Shown one piece after another: positions 8,980 to 17,275 of a stretch of 64,000 nucleotides of DNA (its first letter is position 1; every line of letters begins with the position of its first letter). The translations under genes were made by a program, and so were the position numbers. Source of the DNA: Enterococcus termitis (GTDB lineage Bacteria > Bacillota > Bacilli > Lactobacillales > Enterococcaceae); the NCBI RefSeq assembly GCF_001730305.1, contig NZ_MIJY01000012.1, positions 186,001-250,000 on the forward strand, read 5' to 3'. The notes beneath the pieces are model-generated. The model saw only the letters and a program-made list of their open reading frames with translations, searched no databases and was not told the origin of the DNA.

Positions 8980-9719
8980 AAAATAAAAAACAACCTATTG
9001 CGTTAGTAATTGGGTCTTCTAGTGGTATTGGTAGAGCAACTTTAACATATCTTGCAGAAAAGAATTTTCTTGTTATTGGTATTTCAAGAAATATTTTAGA
9101 AATGCAAAAGATACAGGATATGTTAGAAAAAAAGGGCCAGGCTTGTTATTATTATTCTTGTGATATAACTGATACTAACGTTCTACTTTCTACCTTTGAA
9201 TCTATTCATAAAAGATTTAAAAAGATTGATTTATTTGTTTTTTCTGCAGGTATTATGCCGCTATCCTTATTACGCGATGGAAAAATTGAGGAGTGGAACA
9301 ATATGATCAATACAAATCTGACAGCCTTTCTTCATTCAATTAATTTTGTTCTCCCAATTTTTAGAAAATACAATCATGGCCATTTCTTTTCCATAAGTTC
9401 TACTGCATCTGAAAAAATTTGTAATGGAGCTGGTGTATATGCTGCTACAAAATCAGCTATGAATTGTATTATGAAACATCTAAATTTCGAGGAGAAAGAT
9501 ACACAAATAAAATTTACTACAATCTCACCTGGTACAGTAAATACCAACCTCTATAAAAGTATCTCAGAAATAAAATTTAGAAACGAAGCTTTCCAACGAG
9601 AACGAAATGAAGGGATTGAGCCTATTGATATAGCAAAAATAATTTTTTTCCTATATCAACAGACTAAAAATACTGTCGTTTCTGAATTAAAAATTACACC
9701 AGTTAATCAAGGGTTGTAA
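8976..9719 (+). CDS. Short-chain dehydrogenase/reductase
   Basis: Classical SDR of 247 residues. Visible motifs are the cofactor loop IGSSSGIGRATLTYL, SAGIMPLSLL (the NAG-equivalent), the catalytic serine in SISSTAS and YAATK (Tyr-x3-Lys). It should perform an NAD(P)-dependent oxidation or reduction of a hydroxyl or keto group. Translation is coupled to the regulator through an ATGA overlap, an unusual pairing of regulator and enzyme. It probably acts in the same pathway as the divergent operon. Confidence 0.85.
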   Translation: MKNKKQPIALVIGSSSGIGRATLTYLAEKNFLVIGISRNILEMQKIQDMLEKKGQACYYYSCDITDTNVLLSTFESIHKRFKKIDLFVFSAGIMPLSLLRDGKIEEWNNMINTNLTAFLHSINFVLPIFRKYNHGHFFSISSTASEKICNGAGVYAATKSAMNCIMKHLNFEEKDTQIKFTTISPGTVNTNLYKSISEIKFRNEAFQRERNEGIEPIDIAKIIFFLYQQTKNTVVSELKITPVNQGL

Positions 9720-9746
9720 CTCACAAACATGTATACTATATTATAG

Positions 9747-9775
9747 TTGACAATTAAATAAAAATTCATTATTAT
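9747..9775 (+). promoter_or_regulatory. Promoter of the T-box leader
   Basis: TTGACA at 9747-9752 and TATTAT at 9770-9775 are separated by exactly 17 bases, a near-consensus vegetative promoter. Transcription would begin near 9782, so the seryl-tRNA synthetase is transcribed separately from the regulator-SDR pair. Confidence 0.7.
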
Positions 9776-9781
9776 ATAAAA

Positions 9782-9990
9782 TAAATAGATTGCTATGCAG
9801 AGCTAGTAGTTTAAAAATAGCATTTTAGAGAGTCTATGTTTGGTGAAAATAGATATGCTATCTAAACGAATCCACTCTGATAAAACTAGCTAGAGAAGAT
9901 CATATTATGTCATACTAAAGTAAAAAACTGAGTGGTACCGCGTTAATTCGCCTCAGAGGAATAATTCCTCTGAGGCTACTTTATATTTAG
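9782..9990 (+). promoter_or_regulatory. T-box riboswitch, serine (UCC) specifier
   Basis: A T-box leader precedes the seryl-tRNA synthetase gene. Stem I is closed by AGAGAGT near 9828 and ACTCT at 9874-9878, with a GGTGAAAA apical element. The specifier loop reads GAA-TCC-A, placing UCC (Ser) at 9871-9873. The antiterminator T-box sequence GAGTGGTACCGCG lies at 9930-9942. It is followed by a strong terminator hairpin at 9950-9976 (GCCTCAGAGGAA paired with TTCCTCTGAGGC) and a short T-rich tract. Uncharged tRNA-Ser should stabilise the antiterminator and switch the gene on. Confidence 0.9.
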
Positions 9991-10001
9991 GAGGAGTAAA
10001 A

Positions 10002-11255
10002 ATGATTGACAAAAAAAAATTTAGAAACGATTTTGATTTAGTGTGCGATAATTTAGTTTCCAGAGGGGTAAAAAAAGAAGTTCTAATAAAGCTACGTCAT
10101 CTAGACATTACTTATAGGAAATCACTTCAATATCTCGAATCCCTAAAACAAAAACGAAATATTACCGCTTCAGAAATGAAACTAAAAAAAAGTGCCCCTC
10201 TGAAAAAGGAAATGAAAGATTTAAAAAATGAAATCGAAACTTATTCCATCAAAGTTAATTTGATAAAAAATGAGAGCGATGTATTGTATAATTCTTTGCC
10301 TAATTTAATAAATTCTAGTTCACCTGTAGGCGATGAAACTCAAAATCACATTGTTAGAACCTGGGGGGAAATAAAAAAGAAAAATTTTAATGTAAAACCA
10401 CATTGGGAGATTACAGAACTATTAAATCTAGCTGATTTTGATCGAGCTGCTAAGGTTACAGGTAGAAGATTTGTTTTCTATAAAAATATTGGTGCATTGT
10501 TATGTAGAGCTCTTCAAAATTATATGTTAGATACTCATATCAATGAACACAATTATATAGAAATGGTACCTCCTTATCTGTTAAATAATGAGTCTATGTA
10601 TGGAAGTGGTCAATTTCCCAAATTTAAAGATGATGTTTTTCAATTAAAAAATAATGAATGGACAATTATGCCCACCGCTGAGATTCCCTTAATAAATTAC
10701 TTTAGAGATGAAATCCTTGATGTAACCAAGCTGCCCATCAATTTTACAGCGATGAGTCCCTCATTTAGATCTGAATCAGATAGTGCTGGTAGAGATACAC
10801 GCGGGCTAATTAGATTGCACCAATTCAATAAAGTAGAGATGGTAAAAATTACTGACAAACACTCGTCATATCAAGAACTAGAGAAATTAACCTCGCATGC
10901 TGAAAGAATTTTACAAGACTTAAATCTTCCTTATCAAGTAGTGTTACTATCTACTGAAGATACAGGTTTTTCTTCGGCAAAAACATACGATTTGGAAGTA
11001 TGGTTACCTGGACAAAATAAGTACAGAGAAATAAGCTCATGCTCAAACTGTGAATCATTTCAAGCCCGTAGAGCAATGATACGGTATAAAGAAAATGGTC
11101 TACTTGATTATGTTCATACACTAAATGGTACAGGAATTGCAATAGACAGAGCTGTAGCAGCCATATTAGAAAACTACCAAACTAACGATGGAAGTATTAT
11201 TATTCCAGAGGTTTTGAAACCCTATATGAATAATATAGATATTATTGAAGGCTAG
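10002..11255 (+). CDS. serS: Seryl-tRNA synthetase, divergent form
   Basis: Class II aminoacyl-tRNA synthetase of 417 residues charging tRNA-Ser. The N-terminal coiled-coil arm spans about residues 1-100. Motif 2 is FRSESDSAGRDTRGLIRLHQ and the motif 3 region is NGTGIAIDRAVAAILENYQ. Compared with the usual firmicute SerRS (FRSEAGSAGRDTRG; NGSGLAVGRTVAAI) it carries substitutions at active-site-proximal positions, including D for G in the GR pair. The sequence is AT-rich like the cluster beside it. I infer a second, specialised SerRS, either resistance to a serine or seryl-adenylate mimic or a supplier of Ser-tRNA for biosynthesis. Whether a housekeeping copy exists elsewhere cannot be seen. 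Confidence 0.9.
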   Translation: MIDKKKFRNDFDLVCDNLVSRGVKKEVLIKLRHLDITYRKSLQYLESLKQKRNITASEMKLKKSAPLKKEMKDLKNEIETYSIKVNLIKNESDVLYNSLPNLINSSSPVGDETQNHIVRTWGEIKKKNFNVKPHWEITELLNLADFDRAAKVTGRRFVFYKNIGALLCRALQNYMLDTHINEHNYIEMVPPYLLNNESMYGSGQFPKFKDDVFQLKNNEWTIMPTAEIPLINYFRDEILDVTKLPINFTAMSPSFRSESDSAGRDTRGLIRLHQFNKVEMVKITDKHSSYQELEKLTSHAERILQDLNLPYQVVLLSTEDTGFSSAKTYDLEVWLPGQNKYREISSCSNCESFQARRAMIRYKENGLLDYVHTLNGTGIAIDRAVAAILENYQTNDGSIIIPEVLKPYMNNIDIIEG

Positions 11256-11397
11256 GCCTTATTAACTTACATTTTTTCAACTCAACACTTAAATAAATTT
11301 TTATTGGCTGTTTTTGTTAACTCTTATTATAGGTAATATAACTAATTATTTTCGTTATATATATTCTTAAAAAAGAAATTTTGAAGGAGGATTCAAG

Positions 11398-11964
11398 ATG
11401 AAAGTATTATTTATTACTGGCCCTCATGCTGTGGGGAAGATGACTGTCGGGGAAGAACTGTCCCAACAGTTAAAACTTCCTTTACTATTTAATCATATGA
11501 CCTTAGATCTTTTACAACCATTTCTAGGCTGGACATCAGAAATGTTTACGTTAAGCAATGAAATTCGTGTACGCTTATTCCAAGAAATTGTGAAACAACC
11601 CGATAATGTGGGCATAATTGCGAGTTTTGTTACTTATTTTGATGACCCTAAAGATATTGAGAGAAACGACCGATTTTTTGAAATATTTCGCGAACACAAC
11701 ATAGAGCCCTATTTTATTGAGTTAGAAGCAGAACTTGAAACCAGAATTATTAGAAATAAAGATGCACACCGATTAGAAAAAAAGCCTTCTAAAAGAAATA
11801 TTGAATATTCTGAAAAGGAGCTAAAAGAACATACTTTGTATTATCGTTTAAACTCAAACAAAAACGAAATAAAGTATGAAAGATATTGTCGGTTGAATAC
11901 TGAATACAAAACTTCTAAAGAAGTAGCTGACTCTATTATAAACTATTTTAATTTTTTAGATTAA
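11398..11964 (+). CDS. P-loop nucleotide kinase-like AAA family protein
   Basis: A 188-residue cytosolic protein beginning with a Walker A loop, FITGPHAVGKMTVGEEL, and resembling the small kinase-like ATPases annotated as AAA_33 or shikimate-kinase-like. The substrate is unknown; antibiotic and nucleoside kinases share this fold. A strong AGGAGG-type site precedes the ATG. It lies between the SerRS gene and the IS remnant, and a hairpin made by the IS end follows it. It could belong to the acquired cluster or be an unrelated neighbour. Confidence 0.6.
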   Translation: MKVLFITGPHAVGKMTVGEELSQQLKLPLLFNHMTLDLLQPFLGWTSEMFTLSNEIRVRLFQEIVKQPDNVGIIASFVTYFDDPKDIERNDRFFEIFREHNIEPYFIELEAELETRIIRNKDAHRLEKKPSKRNIEYSEKELKEHTLYYRLNSNKNEIKYERYCRLNTEYKTSKEVADSIINYFNFLD

Positions 11965-11976
11965 TCTTTGAAATGA

Positions 11977-12019
11977 GCCCCAAAGTTAGACCAAAAAATC
12001 TAACTTTGGGGGCTTTTTA
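11977..12019 (+). terminator. Hairpin with T tract, also the IS end
   Basis: GCCCC-AAAGTTAGA and TCTAACTTTGGGGGC pair around an eight-base loop and are followed by TTTTT. It probably terminates the kinase gene and coincides with the left terminus of the IS3-type remnant, whose ends typically carry such repeats. Confidence 0.6.
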
Positions 12020-12515
12020 TGATTAAATATGATCATGAATTTTAAAAAAAGTAGTTGCAGCATATTAAAACGGGAATGGTAGTTATGTTGCCTTAGCCCA
12101 CAAATTTGACATCCCAGCTGATTCCCTCGTACACAAATGGGTTAAACAGTGGATAAATTTGGATTCAACGCTCCGAAAAGTCAAAGAAACAATCAAAATA
12201 CTCTTCCCAGTTCAAGCAAGGTGTCATACACTATTATTTAACTAGTGGTGATTCTTACTTTGAGGTTGCGTTAAAATACGGTCTATCTTCTGAAGCTCTG
12301 CCTCATTCTTGGCACCAAATTTTTCTACGTAAAAACATCGAAGCTCTTTTACACAAACCGAAAGGAAGACCTTCAATGACAAAGAAAAAAATGACTCGTG
12401 AACAAGAATTAGAACCTGAAAATGAACTGCTCCGGGCTTTAGAAATGAATATTCCGTATCTACGCAAGAATAAGACGTACGAATCATTCACGAACTCTGA
12501 ATATAGTTCCAGTTA

Positions 12516-12806
12516 ATGATCCTTCTTGAAGTGACTTATGCGTATTCGCAAAGGCGATTCGATTGTGAAAATACGGAGAAAGCATTAGAGAAAAACAATA
12601 TTCAAATTGCTTTGAATAAACGAGGAGTATACGTGAATCAGAAAAAGATTCGCAGGATCATGCACAAGCTGGGGTTGAAAGGGGCAAAATTTACGCATAA
12701 ATCTCGCAAGAATGGTGAAATTTTTTCGTATCAAATTTCAGAAAACCCAACTGCCAAAGCAATCCTTGACGCCCAAAAGGAAGCCATCAAAGTGACTTCT
12801 GATTGA
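12516..12806 (+). pseudogene. IS3-family OrfB fragment
   Basis: A 96-codon open stretch inside the IS remnant encoding the N-terminal HTH_21-like part of an IS150-type transposase (CENTEKALEKNNIQIALNKR, then KKIRRIMHKLGLKG). It stops before the catalytic domain; the distal DDE fragment resumes at 12807 without the middle segment. Not functional. Confidence 0.75.
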
Positions 12807-12975
12807 CTCAATCGCCGGACCTTTCATTCTGATCATGGTTGGGCTTATCAGGTGAAACAATACAGAAAAGCATTATTCAATGAGACTATTTTTCAAAACA
12901 TGTTGCGAAAAGGAAACTGTTTTGACAACGCCCCTATGGAAAATTTCTTTGGTCTATTAAAATCGATATATGGTC

Positions 12976-13400
12976 TAACTATTGGGTCCCGCTTCTCTAC
13001 TCTTTTTTTTATTGTTATTCAGTAAAAAATAGAAAACCTTAGATTTTCTATTAAATTACTTACTATTTTTTATTTACCTTGGTATAACCTAGAACTTTAG
13101 AAAAACACTCAATTTAAATTAGCTCTTTCTAAATCTATGTTTATATCATAGAAATTAATAGACACATGATAGCTTCTTCAACCTATAGAATTCCTTGTTA
13201 AATAAATAATTGAAATCTTTCGTGTTAGTTCTCAAACTTTCGATTTCTTATATAGAGATTCTTTAGTCACTACTACAACCTAAAAGAACTCAAAAGAAAA
13301 AAACTAAAGTATAATTCAAAAAGAACTGAGAAAGCAAAAATCAATGCGCCACTCAGCAAATGAAAAATCAAAGCCACTATCTAATAATATGGTGCTATAA
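12976..13400. other. Intergenic stretch without a recognisable gene
   Basis: AT-rich sequence between the IS remnant and the decayed rnfD. A small hairpin near 13025-13060 (AGAAAACCTTAGATTTTCT) is visible; no coding frame on either strand resembles a gene. It is probably decayed DNA left by IS activity. Confidence 0.5.
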
Positions 13401-14048
13401 AACACGCCTAATGAACAGGAACCAACGGATTGATGATTTTACGTACAATCAAATAAACAGCTGATAAAAGTAACGAAAAGTTACATGTCTCTCCAATTGG
13501 TCCACCTAAACCAAACCCCATAACAAATCAAACAAATCTGATGTCGTGGGTGAAACCTCTCTAGCAAAATTACCTAAGTCAGCTAATGGCGTCGCTCTCG
13601 TGACAACATCTGGTTGTGGTGTGACCCAGTTCGTGATCCATGGTAAACAGCACACGAGCTGCCACAGCTGGATTCAACCAATTTCTGTCAATCCCGCCAG
13701 TCAATTGCTTTACAACGATAATCGCAATAAAATCTCCAATAAGCAATATCCATAATGGCGCTGTCACAAGCAATGTCAAAAACAAAAGCCACCCTGTAAT
13801 CACCGCACTATAATCCGATATCGTCACTTGTTTATGAACTATTTTCTGAAAAGAAAATTCCAGCCCTACACAGGCAACAATACTTACCACTACCATTACT
13901 AGTGACCACCAACAAAAAAGTAAGTAGTGGCAATCGTTGGAAATACCAAAGCAATAAACACTTGCTGCATGATCCACTGAAAGGTCCATTTTTCTCTAAT
14001 ATGAGGTCCCGTAAATGGCCCCGCACTTGTATATTCTTTATTTACCAT
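13400..14048 (-). pseudogene. rnfD: rnfD remnant (Rnf electron transport complex subunit D)
   Basis: Frameshifted remains of the membrane subunit RnfD. The start at 14048 overlaps the end of rnfC (TGATGG) and reads MVNKEYTSAGPFTGPHIREK before a frame break near 13905. The middle (13579-13989) carries GGIDRNWLNPAVAARVLFTM, like the FMN-attachment region of RnfD. The C-terminal part near 13440-13510 reads GGPIGETCNFSLLLSAVYLI in yet another frame. At least two frameshifts and a lost 3' end show decay. Confidence 0.75.
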
Positions 14049-15317
14049 CACCGACTCTCCAATACTTTTTGCTTCACTGCTCGGATATCACCTAAAATAT
14101 CGATTTTTGACGAACAAATATACGAACATGCACCACAATCGATACAGTTCAATACTCCTAAGCGTTTTGTTTCTTCAATATCACCTGCTCGATAAGCATT
14201 ACTGATAGAGATCGGTTGTAAATTGACAGGGCATGCATTCAAACATTCTGAACAGCGAATACAATTTTGTTCTTCGAGGATTTTAGTCTCTTCTCTAGTC
14301 AACGCAAGAATCAAAGAAGTTTTTTTGTGACTGGTTCATCTAAATTTTGAATCACTTTCCCCATCATTGGCCCGCCATTGATCAATTTCATCGGGCTTTC
14401 AATAAAACCATGTTCGATCGGTGTGACGATTCTTACGCGTAAGTTTTGAGGCGTCTTGATCGGTGTACCAGAAACCGTCACAACTCGATCGATCAATGGT
14501 CGATTTTCTTTCAATGCATGAAATGTCGCCAATACTATTGATACATTCATGATTCCAACATTTAAATCAATCGGTAATTTCCCTACTGGCAGTTCAGTTC
14601 CAAGGACCGCTTTAATAACGATCTTTTCAGCACCTTGAGGATAGTGATTTGGTAAAATTTTTAGTTTGATACGGTCATTATCGATCTTAGCATTCAGTTT
14701 TTGGATTGACTCTTCCGATGAAATTTCGATTGCAATCACAAACTGTTTGGTTGTTAGCATTTCCTGGAGCAGACTGATTCCTTCGATAAAATCATTCAGC
14801 TGCTCAATGATAATTCGTCTATCAGCCATGACAAAGGGTTCACACTCGACCGCGTTAATGATCAACGTTTCCATCTGCTAATGTTCTTTGAAAAGAAATT
14901 TTACATCTATTGGAAAAACAGCTCCATCCATGCTGACAATTCCGTTGTTTTTAATGATATCAACTATGTTTTCATTTCCTGATTGTGATATTTCATATGT
15001 ATCTTTAAAATCATTTTTTGATGACTACAACTGACACTTCGTTTACTCCAATGATTCTTTGCTCAATTTTTTCAACAGTTCCTGAAACTGAGCTATGTAT
15101 GTTGGCTGAAATCAATCCATCTTTTGCGCCAATCAACGTTCCTATTTTCACTTCTTGACCAATAGAAACAACAATTTTTGCAGGTTTACCGATATGCATA
15201 TTCATTGGTAAGATAATCTGCTTGGGAGCACTTAGCTCTGTGATTGATTCTAACTTGGTTAGCCACTTATTTTTTGGAACCGTAACACCGCCAAGCTTTT
15301 TTTATTCTAAAAAACAT
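14048..15317 (-). pseudogene. rnfC: rnfC remnant (Rnf electron transport complex subunit C)
   Basis: RnfC broken into several open pieces. An ATG at 15317 after GGAAGG starts the reading; a frameshift within 20 codons is followed by the N-terminal lipoyl-like part (15011-15205, GKPAKIVVSIGQEVKIGTLI), the SLBB region (14311-14874, INGGPMMGKVIQNL) and the two 4Fe-4S motifs (14048-14314, CIRCSECLNACP and CIDCGACSYIC). Intact RnfC passes electrons between ferredoxin and NAD in an ion-pumping complex. The breaks are probably genuine decay, as the neighbouring rnfD is broken too. Confidence 0.8.
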
Positions 15318-15696
15318 TGATTTTCCTTCCTTCTAATTAGAAATTTTTTTACTTATCTGTAAATAAAAAAATAGTACACTAGTGCAATCTCCACAACGAC
15401 TAGTTGCATCGTTAAACCCCAAATTTCATATTTTTCTCTCTTCATTTTATCTCTTAACTGTTTTCACTATTAAATTTAGTGTATCAAGTTGATTCATTTT
15501 AATTGTTATTTTTTCCCGCTAAGTGCCTAAAGTTGAACTTGCCATCCTTCAAAAAAATCGAGCATTTCTCTTTAGCTCAGTAAATAAATAGAATGAAACG
15601 TTTTCTATATCAAATTCTTGATCACAATATTTTTCAGACGAAGATTAAATTCAATATTTTCCTGTTATCTTCCTAATTTTAGCAACTTATAAATAC
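15318..15696. other. Intergenic stretch without a recognisable gene
   Basis: AT-rich region between the rnfC start and the terminator beyond prs. No open frame with a ribosome site or recognisable product was seen. It presumably once held the rnfC promoter. Confidence 0.45.
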
Positions 15697-15742
15697 AAAA
15701 AAACAAGCATCATTTTGATAGACAAAATAATGTTTGTTTTTT
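15697..15742 (-). terminator. Terminator of prs
   Basis: On the minus strand ACAAACATTATTTTG pairs with CAAAATGATGCTTGT and is followed by a run of seven T. It lies just downstream of the prs stop codon. Confidence 0.75.
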
Positions 15743-15758
15743 CTGTTTTCATTTAATC

Positions 15759-16730
15759 TTATTTGCGCTTCGTCTCAAACAATGGACTAACTGGTTTATT
15801 TTCATGAATACGTTTGATTGCATCCCCAATTAATTCACCCACGCTAACTTCATCAATTTTATCGATTTTGCGGTCATCAGATAAGTAAATGGAGTCTGTT
15901 ACAACTAAACGTTCAATAGCAGAATCTTCGATACGCTGTAAAGCAGGACCAGATAATACTGGGTGAGTACATGAAGCATATACTTCTTTGGCACCCGCTT
16001 CTTTTAGTGCGTTGGCTGCAAGTGAAATCGTTCCAGCTGTGTCGATCATGTCATCGATCAAGACACATGTTTTACCTTCTACATGTCCAATGATATTCAT
16101 CACTTCAGCAACATTTGCTTTTGGACGACGTTTATCAATGATTGCGATTGGTGATTTCAAGTACTCAGCTAGTTTACGTGCACGTGTCACACCACCGTGG
16201 TCAGGAGAAACAACAACCACATCATCACCCTTGATATCTCGTTCAAGGAAGTAATCAGCAATCAATGGTGCACCCATTAAATGATCCACTGGGATATCAA
16301 AAAATCCTTGAATTTGAACTGCATGTAAATCCAATGTCAACATTCTTGTTGCACCAGCTTTTTCAAGCATATTTGCTACAAGCTTAGCTGTGATCGGCTC
16401 ACGAGCGCGAGCTTTACGATCTTGGCGCGCATAGCCATAATAAGGCATAACAACGTTGATTGTTTTGGCACTTGCGCGTTTTAAGGCATCGATCATGATC
16501 AATAATTCCATCAAGTTATCATTGACAGGACTACTTGTTGATTGGATGATGTAAACATGCGAACCACGAATACTTTCTTCGATATTCACTTGAATTTCAC
16601 CATCGCTAAATTGATTTACAGAACATTTTCCTAATTCTACGCCAACAGCTTCTGCGATTTTTTCCGCTAGTGGACGATTCGAGTTAAGAGAGAAGATTTT
16701 CAATCTTGGATCAAAATAATGTTTTGACAT
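15759..16730 (-). CDS. prs: Ribose-phosphate diphosphokinase
   Basis: Makes PRPP from ribose 5-phosphate and ATP, the precursor for purine, pyrimidine, histidine, tryptophan and NAD synthesis. The 323-residue length is typical. Visible are the N-terminal [18 protein letters not shown], the ATP-site region [20 protein letters not shown], the histidine loop [19 protein letters not shown], the PRPP loop [13 protein letters not shown] and [23 protein letters not shown]-type sequence upstream gives the ribosome site for the ATG. In many enterococci prs lies near glmU and purR; here other genes separate them. Confidence 0.97.
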   Translation of the reverse strand: MSKHYFDPRLKIFSLNSNRPLAEKIAEAVGVELGKCSVNQFSDGEIQVNIEESIRGSHVYIIQSTSSPVNDNLMELLIMIDALKRASAKTINVVMPYYGYARQDRKARAREPITAKLVANMLEKAGATRMLTLDLHAVQIQGFFDIPVDHLMGAPLIADYFLERDIKGDDVVVVSPDHGGVTRARKLAEYLKSPIAIIDKRRPKANVAEVMNIIGHVEGKTCVLIDDMIDTAGTISLAANALKEAGAKEVYASCTHPVLSGPALQRIEDSAIERLVVTDSIYLSDDRKIDKIDEVSVGELIGDAIKRIHENKPVSPLFETKRK

Positions 16731-17020
16731 GGGGACCTCCGCTTTCTTTTACTGAACAATAGTTTCCTTATAAATAGTAGTCACTTTTTCAAAATAAATC
16801 AAGTGATTTTAGGGTATTCCTACAAATTAATACAAATTTCTCATAAAAAATTGCCGCTAGCTTTCAATAAAAATCTGGAGAAGTAAAAATATGTCAAATT
16901 TGTCATTTTCATTGAAAAATTTATAGAAATTTCTAATGACAACATCGAAAATATATATTACTATTTAAATAGTTTCAAAAATGAAAGCGCATTATATCTA
17001 TAAATCCTATTTAATTTTTA
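16731..17020. other. prs upstream region
   Basis: About 290 bases between prs and the repeat element. It is AT-rich and must contain the prs promoter, but no unambiguous -35/-10 pair or operator was assigned. Confidence 0.35.
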
Positions 17021-17266
17021 TTGTCTATTTTCTACAGGATTAAACGATTTGTTCCGCTTTTGGTCGTTATCTAGCTGCACAAATCAATCCTTAGGAAAAT
17101 AGACAAATGGCCCTTGAGACAGAAAGCATCTCTATGTCCATTTCCTAATTTTCTACAGGATTAAACGATTTGTTCCGCTTTTACTGAGAATCACAGTGAC
17201 AAGAATTGAACTGATGATGAACAGTACAAGGTGGAGCGAAGTGGAACGTTGTTACTAATATTAAGG
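17021..17266. repeat. Dispersed composite intergenic repeat, copy A
   Basis: Contains two copies of the unit TTCTACAGGATTAAACGATT followed by TGTTCCGCTTTT (17030-17061 and 17151-17182). They are separated by CAATCCTTAGGAAAATAGAC and a hairpin, then followed by an ACTGAGAATCACAGTGACAAG segment ending just before the nucleotidase ribosome site. The same modules recur at 22795-23297. The organisation resembles the short modular repeats (EFAR-like) reported in Enterococcus faecalis, though I could not compare sequences. Confidence 0.75.
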
Positions 17267-17275
17267 AGGAATTTT

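Larger units (their letters stand above)
11977..12975 (+). mobile_element. IS3-family (IS150-like) insertion sequence remnant
   Basis: Decayed insertion sequence. Fragments of the OrfA helix-turn-helix are readable (GSYVALAHKFDIPADSLVHK near 12075), then a leucine-rich OrfA tail near 12380-12510 (TREQELEPENELLRALEMN). The OrfB HTH_21 region follows (12516-12806), then after a large deletion the C-terminal DDE portion: HSDHGWAYQVKQYRKALFNE and GNCFDNAPMENFFGLLK up to about 12975. Several frame breaks and the missing central catalytic domain make it inactive. Confidence 0.8.

Noticed and set aside
16975-16995. A possible catabolite-responsive element (TGAAAGCGCATTAT)
   Set aside because: Three mismatches to the cre consensus and no suitable target promoter.
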